A stretch of 64,000 nucleotides of DNA from Postechiella marina (GTDB taxonomy: Bacteria; Bacteroidota; Bacteroidia; Flavobacteriales; Flavobacteriaceae). The stretch covers positions 372,001-436,000 of the forward strand of contig NZ_BAABCA010000002.1 of the NCBI RefSeq assembly GCF_039538365.1, read 5' to 3'. The notes beneath the pieces were generated by a model, which worked only from the letters and a program-made list of their open reading frames with translations, did not search any database and was not told where the DNA came from. Made by a program: the position numbers and the translations under genes. How positions within the stretch are numbered: the first letter of the stretch is position 1; each line of letters opens with the position of its first letter. This document shows positions 35,790 through 44,802 of this stretch, in pieces.

Positions 35790-35797
35790 TAAATTTG
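35790..35797 (+). promoter_or_regulatory. -7 box of aspS
   Basis: TAAATTTG is an exact TAnnTTTG match, 18 bases before the chosen aspS ATG at 35816. Confidence 0.55.
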
Positions 35798-35815
35798 CAG
35801 TTCAATTTTACAACA

Positions 35816-37570
35816 ATGTACAGAAGTCATAATTGTGGCGAGTTAAGAGCTACACATATAAACACAGAAGTAACCCTTTCTGGTTGGGTTCAAAAATCAA
35901 GAGATAAAGGTTTTATTGTTTGGGTAGATCTACGCGACCGATATGGTATTACCCAACTTGTTTTTGATGAAGAACGCACATCTAAAAACATGATGGAACA
36001 AGCTCAAAACTTAGGTCGCGAATTTGTTATTCAAGTTGAAGGTACTGTTATAGAACGTGCCTCAAAAAACCCTAATATTAAAACAGGAGAAATAGAAATA
36101 TTAGTTTCTAAATTAACCGTTTTAAATGAAGCATTGCTTCCGCCATTTACTATTGAAGATAAAACTGATGGTGGCGAAGATATAAGAATGAAATATCGTT
36201 ATTTAGATATTCGTCGTAACCCTGTAAAAAATAGTTTAATTTTTAGATCTAAAGTCTCTCAAGAAGTTAGAAACTATTTATCTAAACAAGATTTTATTGA
36301 GGTTGAAACACCATATTTAATAAAGTCGACACCAGAAGGCGCAAGAGATTTTGTTGTACCATCTAGAATGAACGAGGGTCAATTCTATGCGCTTCCGCAA
36401 TCGCCTCAAACCTTTAAGCAATTACTTATGGTTGGTGGTATGGATAAATATTTTCAAATTGTAAAATGTTTTAGAGACGAAGATTTACGTGCCGACAGGC
36501 AGCCAGAATTTACGCAAATAGATTGCGAAATGGCATTTGTAGAGCAGGAAGACATTTTAAATATATTTGAAGGTTTAACGCGTCATTTATTAAAAGAAGT
36601 AAATGGTGTAGAGGTTGATAAATTCCCTAGAATGTTATTTGACGATGCCATGCGTTTATATGGTAACGACAAGCCAGATATTCGTTTTGGAATGGAATTT
36701 GGAGAACTTAACGAAGTAACACAACATAAAGACTTTGCAGTTTTTAACAATGCAGAATTGGTTGTTGGTATTGCTGTGCCTGGAGGAAACAGTTACACAA
36801 GAAAAGAAATAGACAAATTAATTAACTGGGTAAAACGACCTCAAGTTGGTGCTTTAGGTATGATTTATTCGCGTTGTAATGACGATGGATCATTTAAATC
36901 TTCTGTAGATAAATTCTACGATCAAGACGATTTAGCTAAATGGGCAAAAATTACAGGAGCAAAACCAGGAGATTTAGTGTGTGTACTTTCTGGAGATAAA
37001 AATAAAGTACGAGCGCAATTAAGTGCTTTACGTATGGAGCTTGCAGAACGTTTAGGCTTAAGAGATCCTAAAGTATTTGCACCTTTATGGGTTATAGATT
37101 TCCCTTTATTAGAATTAGATGAAGAAACAGGGCATTATCACGCTATGCATCATCCGTTTACATCTCCTAAACCAGGGCAGTTAAAATTACTAGATACAAA
37201 CCCTGGAGAGGTAAAAGCTAATGCATACGATTTAGTATTAAATGGCAACGAAATTGGTGGTGGTTCTATTCGTATACACGATAAAGAAACACAGGCCATA
37301 ATGTTTAAACACTTAGGCTTTACAGAAGAAGAAGCTAAAGCTCAATTTGGTTTTTTAATGGATGCCTTTCAATACGGAGCGCCACCACACGGGGGCTTAG
37401 CATTTGGTCTAGATAGGCTGGTTGCTATTTTAGGCGGACAAGAAACTATTAGAGATTTTATAGCATTCCCTAAAAATAATTCGGGTCGAGATGTCATGAT
37501 AGATGCTCCTGCTGCAATAGACGAAGAGCAACTAAACGATTTAAGCTTAAAATTAAACTTAAAATCATAA
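35816..37570 (+). CDS. aspS: Aspartyl-tRNA synthetase
   Basis: 584-residue class II synthetase that charges tRNA-Asp. The ATG at 35816 (MYRSHNCGELRATH) is used; a TTG seven codons earlier lies in the -7 box. The N-terminal OB anticodon-binding domain has VTLSGWVQKSRDKGFIVWVDLRD, shown here only in part: SGWVQKSRDKGF. Motif 2 is FRDEDLRADRQPEFTQID and motif 3 GLAFGLDRLVAILGG. The bacterial GAD insertion domain is present around residues 300-420. A terminator follows directly. Confidence 0.97.
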   Translation: MYRSHNCGELRATHINTEVTLSGWVQKSRDKGFIVWVDLRDRYGITQLVFDEERTSKNMMEQAQNLGREFVIQVEGTVIERASKNPNIKTGEIEILVSKLTVLNEALLPPFTIEDKTDGGEDIRMKYRYLDIRRNPVKNSLIFRSKVSQEVRNYLSKQDFIEVETPYLIKSTPEGARDFVVPSRMNEGQFYALPQSPQTFKQLLMVGGMDKYFQIVKCFRDEDLRADRQPEFTQIDCEMAFVEQEDILNIFEGLTRHLLKEVNGVEVDKFPRMLFDDAMRLYGNDKPDIRFGMEFGELNEVTQHKDFAVFNNAELVVGIAVPGGNSYTRKEIDKLINWVKRPQVGALGMIYSRCNDDGSFKSSVDKFYDQDDLAKWAKITGAKPGDLVCVLSGDKNKVRAQLSALRMELAERLGLRDPKVFAPLWVIDFPLLELDEETGHYHAMHHPFTSPKPGQLKLLDTNPGEVKANAYDLVLNGNEIGGGSIRIHDKETQAIMFKHLGFTEEEAKAQFGFLMDAFQYGAPPHGGLAFGLDRLVAILGGQETIRDFIAFPKNNSGRDVMIDAPAAIDEEQLNDLSLKLNLKS

Positions 37571-37577
37571 CATTACA

Positions 37578-37604
37578 AAATCCTGCAAATTGCAGGATTT
37601 TTTA
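37578..37604 (+). terminator. Terminator after aspS
   Basis: AAATCCTGC (37578-37586) and GCAGGATTT (37592-37600) form a perfect 9-bp stem with a 5-base loop, followed by more T residues. Confidence 0.9.
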
Positions 37605-37632
37605 TTAGCTTTATACCAGCCATCACTTAAAC

Positions 37633-39414
37633 ATGCTAAGCTACAAAAGTCTTTTACGAAAATTTTTAATTTGGAAATACAAGCATATTTCTGAAAGACA
37701 ATTTATATACATCCTTAGTATTCTAGTTGGTTTTTTAGCAGGATTAGGTACCGTTACCCTTAAAAACTTAGTACACTACATTAGGCTACTTTTCGAAATA
37801 GATTTTTTTAGCAATTACAAAAACTCGCTGTACTTTATTTTTCCAATTATTGGTCTTTTTCTTGTCTATGTTATTAAACAAATATGGCTAAAAAAACATA
37901 TTGGGCACGGTATATCGTCTACTCTTCATGCCATTTCTAAACTTAGTGGCATTATACCTCGTTACAATATTTACGCAGCATTAATAACTGCACCACTAAC
38001 GGTTGGCTTTGGTGGCTCTGTCGGGTTGCAAGGTCCTGCTGTTAGTGTAGGCTCTGCTTTAGGCTCTAACGCAGCAAGGCTATTTCACATGAACACAAAA
38101 ACAAGAATGCTACTTATTGGCTGCGCAGCAACTGGCGCTATGGCTTCTATGTTTAAAGCCCCTATTGCAGCCATAATTTTTGCCATAGAAATATTTAGCC
38201 TAGACATAGCCTTTACATCTTTAGTACCACTTTTACTAGCTTCGGTATCGGCAGTGGTTACTTCGTATATGTTTTTAGGTACCGATGTATTATTACGTTT
38301 CGAACTAACCGATAAATTTCAAGTTAACGACATCTTTTTTTATGCCATTCTAGGCCTTATAACCGGTTTAGCATCAGCCTATTTTTCAAAGGTATTTTTT
38401 GCGATAACTAATTTTTTTAAACAATTCGAAAGCCGAGCTTTACGCCTTGTTATTGGAGGCTTAGCTATAGGTACTATGCTTTACATCATTCCACCATTAT
38501 ATGGTGAAGGTTACGGTATTATGAACAATTTATTAAAAGGCGACCACTTAGCTGCCATAGGAGAAACACCTTTTAATTTAGATTTATCGAATATATGGCT
38601 AGTAATTGCTCTACTTATTGGCATCGCTTTTTTTAAAGCCATTGCCATGACCACAACTTTTGGAGCAGGAGGTGTTGGTGGTGTCTTTATACCCACACTT
38701 GTTATGGGCAGTGCACTAGGTAATGCCTTTGCAAAAATCATTAACAATATAGGTTTAGATTTTCATGTATCGGAGTCTAATTTTACGCTAATAGGCATGA
38801 CAGGGCTTATGGCAGGCGTACTACACGCCCCATTAACAGCCATTTTTTTAATTGCCGAAATTACCGGAGGTTACGAACTATTTGTTCCTTTAATGATTGT
38901 TTCTGCCATCTCCTTTGCCATAACTAAGTATTTTGTATCGCACTCTATTTATACCTTAAAACTAGCACAACGTGGAGAACTTGTAACACACGATAAAGAT
39001 CAAAACGCACTAATGGCCATGGATATAGATAAAGTTATAGAAACCAACTTTATTAAACTAACTCCAGACATGAAATTAGGTGCCATATTAAAAGATGCTG
39101 TATCAAAATCTTCGCGAAACCATTTCCCTGTAGTAAACGAAAACCAAGAGTTTTTAGGTGTTATAAGGCTTGACGACATAAGGCATATAATGTTTAACAC
39201 AGAACTTTACGAAAAAGTAGACGTAGAAAGTTTAATGCATGCCGATAGAGGAATTATAGATTACGACGACTCCATGAACACCATAATGAACCTCTTTAAA
39301 ACCAGCGGTGCATGGAACTTACCCGTAATAAAAAACGGAAAATATTACGGTTATATATCAAAATCTAAATTATTATCGGCCTATAGGCGTCAATTAATAA
39401 TACTATCTCATTAA
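37633..39414 (+). CDS. ClC-type chloride channel/transporter with CBS domains
   Basis: 593-residue ClC protein: about 430 residues of membrane domain and a C-terminal pair of CBS domains (about 450-590, with FPVVNENQEFLGVIRLDDI and LPVIKNGKYYGYISK). The selectivity-filter segments are GHGISSTLHA, GGSVGLQGPAVSVG and GVGGVFIPTLVMGSALG. The position of the external gating glutamate (GxEGP) is Gln133 here (codon CAA, 38029-38031), which in other ClC proteins uncouples protons from chloride. The CBS pair suggests nucleotide control. The small next gene is 4 bases away. Confidence 0.93.
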   Translation: MLSYKSLLRKFLIWKYKHISERQFIYILSILVGFLAGLGTVTLKNLVHYIRLLFEIDFFSNYKNSLYFIFPIIGLFLVYVIKQIWLKKHIGHGISSTLHAISKLSGIIPRYNIYAALITAPLTVGFGGSVGLQGPAVSVGSALGSNAARLFHMNTKTRMLLIGCAATGAMASMFKAPIAAIIFAIEIFSLDIAFTSLVPLLLASVSAVVTSYMFLGTDVLLRFELTDKFQVNDIFFYAILGLITGLASAYFSKVFFAITNFFKQFESRALRLVIGGLAIGTMLYIIPPLYGEGYGIMNNLLKGDHLAAIGETPFNLDLSNIWLVIALLIGIAFFKAIAMTTTFGAGGVGGVFIPTLVMGSALGNAFAKIINNIGLDFHVSESNFTLIGMTGLMAGVLHAPLTAIFLIAEITGGYELFVPLMIVSAISFAITKYFVSHSIYTLKLAQRGELVTHDKDQNALMAMDIDKVIETNFIKLTPDMKLGAILKDAVSKSSRNHFPVVNENQEFLGVIRLDDIRHIMFNTELYEKVDVESLMHADRGIIDYDDSMNTIMNLFKTSGAWNLPVIKNGKYYGYISKSKLLSAYRRQLIILSH

Positions 39415-39418
39415 CCCC

Positions 39419-39655
39419 ATGAAAAACCTTATAATTATTTTATTTATAGCAGCCATAGCAAGCATTCTTACAGGCTATTTTCTAGACACAGACTACTCGC
39501 AAAAACTAATTGGTTTTGGTGTACTCGGTTTATTTTTTGTAGTATTCCCTCTATTCTCTTACCACCGTTGGAAAGACAAAAATGTACAAGACTATATGCT
39601 TACTAAAGAAAATTTAGATAAAATGAAAGCGAGCCAAAAACGAACAAAAAAATAA
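39419..39655 (+). CDS. Small two-helix membrane protein
   Basis: 78 residues: two hydrophobic segments (about 3-20 and 30-48, LIGFGVLGLFFVVFPLF) and a charged C-terminal tail (YHRWKDKNVQDYMLTK onwards). I do not recognise a named family. It begins 4 bases after the ClC stop, so it is co-transcribed and could be a small partner of the channel. Confidence 0.7.
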   Translation: MKNLIIILFIAAIASILTGYFLDTDYSQKLIGFGVLGLFFVVFPLFSYHRWKDKNVQDYMLTKENLDKMKASQKRTKK

Positions 39656-39664
39656 AAATTATTA

Positions 39665-39820
39665 TGGCGTAACACCTCCTAAGGTCGATGTCAGGCTTTG
39701 CGCTATATCTTTTGTTTTTCAATCTAAAAAAGCTAGTTACTATACAAAATAGTAGTTCCCAACAAGTAGATAAACTAACATCAATAAAACAAAAGGATGC
39801 CGCATCAATCCCTTACGCAA
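39665..39820 (+). repeat. Dispersed intergenic repeat, copy C
   Basis: Outer arms GCGTAA (39667-39672) and TTACGC (39813-39818) are perfect complements. An inner stem CTTTTGTTTT (39709-39718) pairs perfectly with AAAACAAAAG (39786-39795). Conserved flanks are GTCAGGCTTTGCGCTATAT on the left and GGATGCCGCATCAATCCC on the right. The 67 bases inside the inner stem are unique. It occupies most of the gap between 39656 and 39953; no gene is seen there. Confidence 0.65.
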
Positions 39821-39953
39821 GTTTCATCATACAATTAACAAAGCTTCAACTGTTCTTAATACATCAAAACACCATTAAGGCGCTCAAAAAACAAACTACG
39901 TTTCATTTATAAAAATTGAAACCATTATATTTACATTATAAATTATAATACAT

Positions 39954-41387
39954 ATGCAATCACGTACTGTTTCACAGTTATTATCACAAGAAATTACATT
40001 AACCGATGTAGAAATAAAAGGGTGGGTACGCACCTTTAGAGCAAAAAGATTTATTGCTTTAAACGATGGTTCAACAATAAATAACATTCAATGTGTTGTC
40101 GATTTCGAAAACACAGACGAAACTATTTTAAAACGTATTACAACCGGAGCAGCAATACATATAAAAGGCGAATTAGTAAAAAGTTTAGGAAAAGGACAAA
40201 ACGTCGAAATAAATGTAACAAGTCTAAAAATTTTAGGCGATTCTAATCCAGAAACATACCCAATTCAGCCTAAAAAACACTCTTTCGAATTTTTAAGAGA
40301 AAATGCACATTTACGCACGCGTACCAATACATTTAGCGCAGTTATGCGTTTACGCTCAGCGTTATCTTTTGCCATACACAAATACTTTAACGAAAATGGT
40401 TTTTATTACATGCACGCTCCTATTATTACAGGTAGCGATGCCGAAGGCGCAGGCGAAATGTTTAAAGTCTCTAGCCTAGACGCTAAAAACCCACCACTAA
40501 CGGAAGATGGCAAAATAGATTACACACAAGATTTTTTTGGCAAAGAAACCAACCTTACCGTATCTGGTCAATTAGAAGCAGAAACTTACGCCATGTCACT
40601 TGGTAAAGTATACACTTTTGGACCAACATTTAGAGCCGAAAACTCGAACACATCTAGGCACTTAGCAGAGTTTTGGATGATAGAGCCCGAAGTTGCTTTT
40701 ATGGATTTGGCAGGTAATATGGATTTGGCAGAAGATTTTATGAAATCTGTTATCTCTTACATTCTAGAACACAATAAAGAAGACTTAGAGTTTTTAAACA
40801 CACGCTTACTAAACGAAGAAAAAACAAAACCACAAACAGAACGTAGTGACATGAGTTTAATTGAAAAATTAAATTTTGTTACAGAAAACAATTTTAAACG
40901 CGTTAGCTATACAGAAGCTATAGATATACTTCGTAATTCTAAACCAAATAAAAAGAAAAAATTTAAATACATAATTAACGAATGGGGTGCCGATTTACAA
41001 AGCGAACACGAACGTTTTCTTGTAGAAAAGCACTTTAAATGCCCCGTTATTCTTTTTGATTATCCTGCAAACATTAAAGCATTTTATATGCGCTTAAACG
41101 AAGACGGTAAAACGGTTCGCGCTATGGATATTCTTTTTCCTGGTATTGGAGAAATTGTTGGTGGCGCACAACGTGAAGAACGTTTAGATGTTTTAAAAGA
41201 AAAAATGGCAGCCTTAAACATACCAGAAGAAGACCTTTGGTGGTATTTAGACCTACGTAAATTTGGCACAGCAGTACATTCTGGTTTTGGTTTAGGCTTC
41301 GAACGGTTAGTTATGTTTGCAACAGGAATGGGCAATATTAGAGACGTAATACCGTTTCCTAGAACACCTCAAAATGCTGAATTCTAA
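39954..41387 (+). CDS. asnS: Asparaginyl-tRNA synthetase
   Basis: 477-residue class II synthetase for tRNA-Asn, closely related to AspRS. OB domain VEIKGWVRTFRAKRFIAL near the N-terminus; motif 2 FRAENSNTSRHLAEFWMIE; motif 3 GFGLGFERLVMFATGMGN followed by IRDVIPFPRTP, the typical AsnRS ending. Its presence suggests that Asn-tRNA can be made directly. The start at 39954 gives the expected length. Confidence 0.97.
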   Translation: MQSRTVSQLLSQEITLTDVEIKGWVRTFRAKRFIALNDGSTINNIQCVVDFENTDETILKRITTGAAIHIKGELVKSLGKGQNVEINVTSLKILGDSNPETYPIQPKKHSFEFLRENAHLRTRTNTFSAVMRLRSALSFAIHKYFNENGFYYMHAPIITGSDAEGAGEMFKVSSLDAKNPPLTEDGKIDYTQDFFGKETNLTVSGQLEAETYAMSLGKVYTFGPTFRAENSNTSRHLAEFWMIEPEVAFMDLAGNMDLAEDFMKSVISYILEHNKEDLEFLNTRLLNEEKTKPQTERSDMSLIEKLNFVTENNFKRVSYTEAIDILRNSKPNKKKKFKYIINEWGADLQSEHERFLVEKHFKCPVILFDYPANIKAFYMRLNEDGKTVRAMDILFPGIGEIVGGAQREERLDVLKEKMAALNIPEEDLWWYLDLRKFGTAVHSGFGLGFERLVMFATGMGNIRDVIPFPRTPQNAEF

Positions 41388-41423
41388 CAAAAAAAAACAT
41401 ATTTATACAACTTTGGTACGACT

Positions 41424-41453
41424 TTGGTAAACTAATTGCTTTTTCTATCTTTG
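41424..41453 (+). promoter_or_regulatory. Promoter of rpoN
   Basis: TTG at 41424-41426 and TATCTTTG at 41446-41453, spacer 19 bases: the best full match to the flavobacterial TTG/TAnnTTTG promoter in this window. The rpoN ATG follows 22 bases later. Confidence 0.75.
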
Positions 41454-41475
41454 AGTAACAACCTTAAATCAAGAC

Positions 41476-42936
41476 ATGCTTAAACAACATTTACAATTTA
41501 AATTATCGCAAAAACTGTCTCCGCAACAAATTCAATTAATGAAATTGATACAGTTGCCTACGCAAGCTTTCGAGCAACGTTTAAAGCAAGAACTTGAAGA
41601 AAATCCAGCATTAGAAGGTGGAAAAGAAAAAGGAGAAAACGAGCTTGATTCTGATTTAGATAATTCTACAGACGATTATGCAGATAACGAAACTATTAAT
41701 GCTGAAGATATTAATGTAGACGAGTATTTAAGTGATGACGAAATACCAGACTACAGAACGCAAGTAAATAATTACAGTGCAGACGAAGATGATAAAACCA
41801 TACCATACGCTGCTGGCACATCATTTACTCAATCTCTTGTTAATCAACTTAACACATACAGACTTGATGATGAAGAGCGAGACATTGCAGAGTTTTTAGT
41901 TGGTAGTGTAGATGAAAGCGGATACATACGTAGGTCTTTATCTGATATTATGGACGATTTAGCTTTTACTCAAAACGTTTACACCACAGAAGACAAAATA
42001 GAGTATGTTTTAAAATTAGTACATCAATTAGACCCAGCAGGTGTTGGTGCAAGAAGTTTACAAGAATGTTTAAGCATACAACTACATCGAAAAGAAAAAA
42101 CTGCAGACACCGAATTAGCAACAAATATTATAGATAATGCCTTTGATCAATTTACTAAAAAGCATTATAAAAAATTACTTCAAAAATTCGATATTACAGA
42201 AGTGCAACTTAAAGATGCCATTAACGAGATTGAGCACTTAAACCCTAAGCCTGGTGGCTCTTATGCTGGTAACAATAGAATTGTAGAACACGTTGTACCA
42301 GATTTTGCTATAAAAATAGTTGATGGCCAACTAGAACTTACTTTAAATGGTAGGAATGCTCCAGAGCTTCATGTCTCAAGAGAGTACAATAATATGCTTA
42401 AAGGCTACAAAGACACGAAAGATAAATCTAAGTCTCAAAAGGATGCTGTTATTTTTATAAAACAAAAACTAGACGCTGCAAAGTGGTTTATAGAGGCTAT
42501 TAAACAGCGTCAACAAACATTGTTTGTTACTATGAGCGCCATTATGCATTATCAAAAAGAATATTTTTTATCTGGAGACGAGCGTATGCTAAAGCCCATG
42601 ATTCTTAAAGATATTGCAGACGAAATATCTATGGATGTATCAACAGTTTCTAGAGTTGCAAACAGCAAGTATGTAGACACGCCTTATGGCACTAAATTGA
42701 TTAAAGAGTTTTTCTCTGAATCTATGAAAAACGATCAAGGCGAAGATGTATCTACCAGAGAAATAAAAAAGATTTTAGAAACCGTTATTGAAGAAGAAAA
42801 TAAGAAAAAACCGCTTACAGATGAAAATTTAGCTACTATTTTAAAAGAAAAAGGCTACCCTATCGCAAGAAGAACTGTAGCAAAATATAGAGAACAGTTA
42901 GATATACCTGTGGCTCGATTACGTAAAAAGATTTAA
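41476..42936 (+). CDS. rpoN: RNA polymerase sigma-54 factor
   Basis: 486-residue sigma-54. Region I is Gln-rich (LKQHLQFKLSQKLSPQQIQLM) shown here as LKQHLQFKLSQKLSPQQ, region II is acidic (residues 55-110), and region III ends with the RpoN box ARRTVAKYRE near residue 470. The HTH region MDVSTVSRVANSKYV is also conserved. No sigma-54 activator is in the window. The next gene overlaps by one base (TAATG junction), so the two are co-translated. Confidence 0.97.
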   Translation: MLKQHLQFKLSQKLSPQQIQLMKLIQLPTQAFEQRLKQELEENPALEGGKEKGENELDSDLDNSTDDYADNETINAEDINVDEYLSDDEIPDYRTQVNNYSADEDDKTIPYAAGTSFTQSLVNQLNTYRLDDEERDIAEFLVGSVDESGYIRRSLSDIMDDLAFTQNVYTTEDKIEYVLKLVHQLDPAGVGARSLQECLSIQLHRKEKTADTELATNIIDNAFDQFTKKHYKKLLQKFDITEVQLKDAINEIEHLNPKPGGSYAGNNRIVEHVVPDFAIKIVDGQLELTLNGRNAPELHVSREYNNMLKGYKDTKDKSKSQKDAVIFIKQKLDAAKWFIEAIKQRQQTLFVTMSAIMHYQKEYFLSGDERMLKPMILKDIADEISMDVSTVSRVANSKYVDTPYGTKLIKEFFSESMKNDQGEDVSTREIKKILETVIEEENKKKPLTDENLATILKEKGYPIARRTVAKYREQLDIPVARLRKKI

Positions 42937-43544
42937 TGGAGCATCGCATATTAAAAAGTATTTCGGTACTGTTTCACCCCCTAATAATGCCTTTATTGGG
43001 TGTTATGTTTTATTTTTATAAAACACCTCGATATGTAGACCAAAATCTTATTAACGCTAAACTAATATCGCTTTTTATACTAACCGTATTATTACCCATT
43101 CTATTATTTTTTTTATTAAAAACACTAGGTAAAGTAAGTTCCATTTATCTTAAAACAACAAACGAACGCATTGTTCCTTTAGCGTTAAATGGTGTAATTA
43201 CAGTTTTAATTTTATTAAGGGTATTGCCTCAAAACGAGTTTATAGAGCTATATTATTTTTTTATAGGTATACTTATGTCTACTATTATAAGCTTAGTATT
43301 AGCATTTGCAAAATTTAAAGCCAGTTTACATCTCGTATCTATTTCTGGAATATTTATGTTTTTTGTCGCACTAAGTATACATTTTAGCATTAATATTGTA
43401 AAAGTAATAGCCATAATATGTTTGCTAACCGGCGCAATTGCAACATCGAGGTTGCATTTAAAAGCTCACACCTATAAAGAACTTATTATGGGCTTTTTTG
43501 TTGGTTTTATTCCTCAATTAATATTAATTCCTAATTGGTTATAA
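42936..43544 (+). CDS. PAP2-like integral membrane protein
   Basis: 202 residues with about six membrane helices. Motifs look like a diverged PAP2 phosphatase: KTTNERIVPL (motif 1, K..R..P), KASLHLVSISG at the place of PSGH, and SRLHLKAHTYKE (SR-x5-H with Glu in place of the usual Asp). The loss of the PSGH Gly-His pattern makes activity uncertain. It follows rpoN with a one-base overlap; its end overlaps the convergent lipoprotein gene by 6 bases. Confidence 0.75.
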   Translation: MEHRILKSISVLFHPLIMPLLGVMFYFYKTPRYVDQNLINAKLISLFILTVLLPILLFFLLKTLGKVSSIYLKTTNERIVPLALNGVITVLILLRVLPQNEFIELYYFFIGILMSTIISLVLAFAKFKASLHLVSISGIFMFFVALSIHFSINIVKVIAIICLLTGAIATSRLHLKAHTYKELIMGFFVGFIPQLILIPNWL

Positions 43545-43975
43545 ACTATTGTTCCAAGGTTTCACAAAAAAACCAGATAGTTTGCCTTCTTTATTTAAAA
43601 CGACTCTAACTTCAGTTTCAGAGTTAAATTCAAAATCACCTTTAAACCTATATATTTCATAAGTCTCACCTTTAACAATTTCTTTTATAGAATGAAATTC
43701 TAGTCCTTTATAATCGCCAAATAATGCTTTAATTTTTGCATAAGATTGCTTTTGCACATTTTCGCTTAAACTCTTAACCATTACCGGCAGGGCTTCTGTG
43801 CTAGAAAGCTTATAAGAACCTCCAACTTTTTGTGCCATAAGTATTTTATTGGCTAAGGTTTTAGAGAATGTAGTTCTATCACCATTAAAATTCTCAAGTG
43901 TAGTATTTTCTTCATGGTTTTTACAACTTGAAAAATTAGCAAAAACCCTGTAAAAACTAAAGTTAAATTTCTCAC
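43539..43975 (-). pseudogene. Frameshifted small lipoprotein gene
   Basis: The intact-looking part (ATG 43838, 99 residues, MAQKVGGSYKLSSTEALP onwards) lacks an export signal. However, its frame stays open upstream and encodes FSSCKNHEENTTLENFNGD, a lipobox and linker, while a signal peptide RNLTLVFTGFLLIF lies in the +1 frame from GTG 43975. One extra base in the A5 run at 43931-43935 would join them into a lipoprotein of about 145 residues. Either a sequencing error, a true mutation or slippage. The domain resembles DUF3887-type small proteins (tentative). It follows the beta-barrel gene by 9 bases. Confidence 0.65.
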
Positions 43976-43984
43976 AATTATCTT

Positions 43985-44686
43985 TTAAAGAATATAAAAC
44001 ATTAATCCAATTTTAATAGCATTCATGTCTATATGTTTGTTATTTAACATTGCATTGTTATTAAAAATGGCATTTAAACCATAGTAAATATAAATATTCC
44101 AAGTATTATATCCTGCACTTAAACTAAGACCATATTGAAAATCGTTAAAATCGCTATTATTTCGGCTTTTAAAGTCTCCAAAATCTCCATTAAACTTAGT
44201 TGTGCTACTAAGTAAATAACCTAGCTTAAACCCTGTATAAATACGCCAAAACTTATAACGCTCTGGGGTAGATGTGCGCCACCTAAACTCTATAGGTATT
44301 TCTACTAAATGTTGCGCCAATTTATTTTTTGAATAATTGCCAATGTCATCATCTATAACTTGATAAGTACTTGTTCCGTTTTCATTCTCATTAATAAATA
44401 AGTTATTATTAAAATTGTTTGTAGAATAGCCAACCCCAACACCAATAGACACATTTCTATTTTTGTTTATTGGCATATCTTTAATAAAACCAAAATGAAA
44501 CCCTAGAGAAATTTGACTTTGACTAACATCTTTAGGTTTATTACCCAACAAGTTATAAGTTAAGCCTAGGTAAAATTGATCTTCTTTGTACAAAGAATCA
44601 ATCTCTACAGAAGTTGTAGCTTCATCTTGAGCAATAACAACATTGCAAACAAAAATAAAGGATAGAAATAGTAAAAAATTTTTCAT
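43985..44686 (-). CDS. Outer-membrane beta-barrel protein (PorT-like)
   Basis: 233 residues, with signal peptide MKNFLLFLSFIFVCNVVIAQ and alternating beta segments (FYLGLTYNLLGNKP, ISLGFHFGFIKD, GVGVGYSTNNF) ending AIKIGLMFYIL, as in small 8-10-strand barrels of the PorT/outer-membrane beta-barrel group. Whether it is a type IX secretion PorT or just another barrel cannot be decided. It lies 116 bases downstream of the ExbD operon, beyond a terminator. Confidence 0.7.
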   Translation of the reverse strand: MKNFLLFLSFIFVCNVVIAQDEATTSVEIDSLYKEDQFYLGLTYNLLGNKPKDVSQSQISLGFHFGFIKDMPINKNRNVSIGVGVGYSTNNFNNNLFINENENGTSTYQVIDDDIGNYSKNKLAQHLVEIPIEFRWRTSTPERYKFWRIYTGFKLGYLLSSTTKFNGDFGDFKSRNNSDFNDFQYGLSLSAGYNTWNIYIYYGLNAIFNNNAMLNNKHIDMNAIKIGLMFYIL

Positions 44687-44748
44687 TTTAAATTATTAAC
44701 TATTAGTAGTAATACAAATATAAATTGAACTTGTTAAATTACAGATAT

Positions 44749-44781
44749 AAAAAAAGGTATTCTAAATAGAATACCTTTTTT
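44749..44781 (-). terminator. Terminator of the exbB-exbD operon
   Basis: AAAAAAAGGTATTCT (44749-44763) pairs with AGAATACCTTTTTT (44768-44781) around the 4-base loop AAAT. The stem is perfect and T-rich in both directions. Confidence 0.85.
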
Positions 44782-44802
44782 ATTTTAACAAATTAAGATT
44801 GT

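Larger units (their letters stand above)
35503..35815. other. Intergenic region between TonB receptor 2 and aspS
   Basis: A 313-base gap holding the receptor leader element at its left end and the aspS -7 box at its right end. The middle (about 35560-35780) is very AT-rich, with A-runs and no ORF, repeat or strong hairpin that I can see. Confidence 0.6.

Noticed and set aside
39688..39912. Plus-strand ORF of 74 codons between the small membrane protein and asnS
   Set aside because: It runs through the dispersed repeat copy C; composition is low-complexity and its start lies inside a conserved repeat block.
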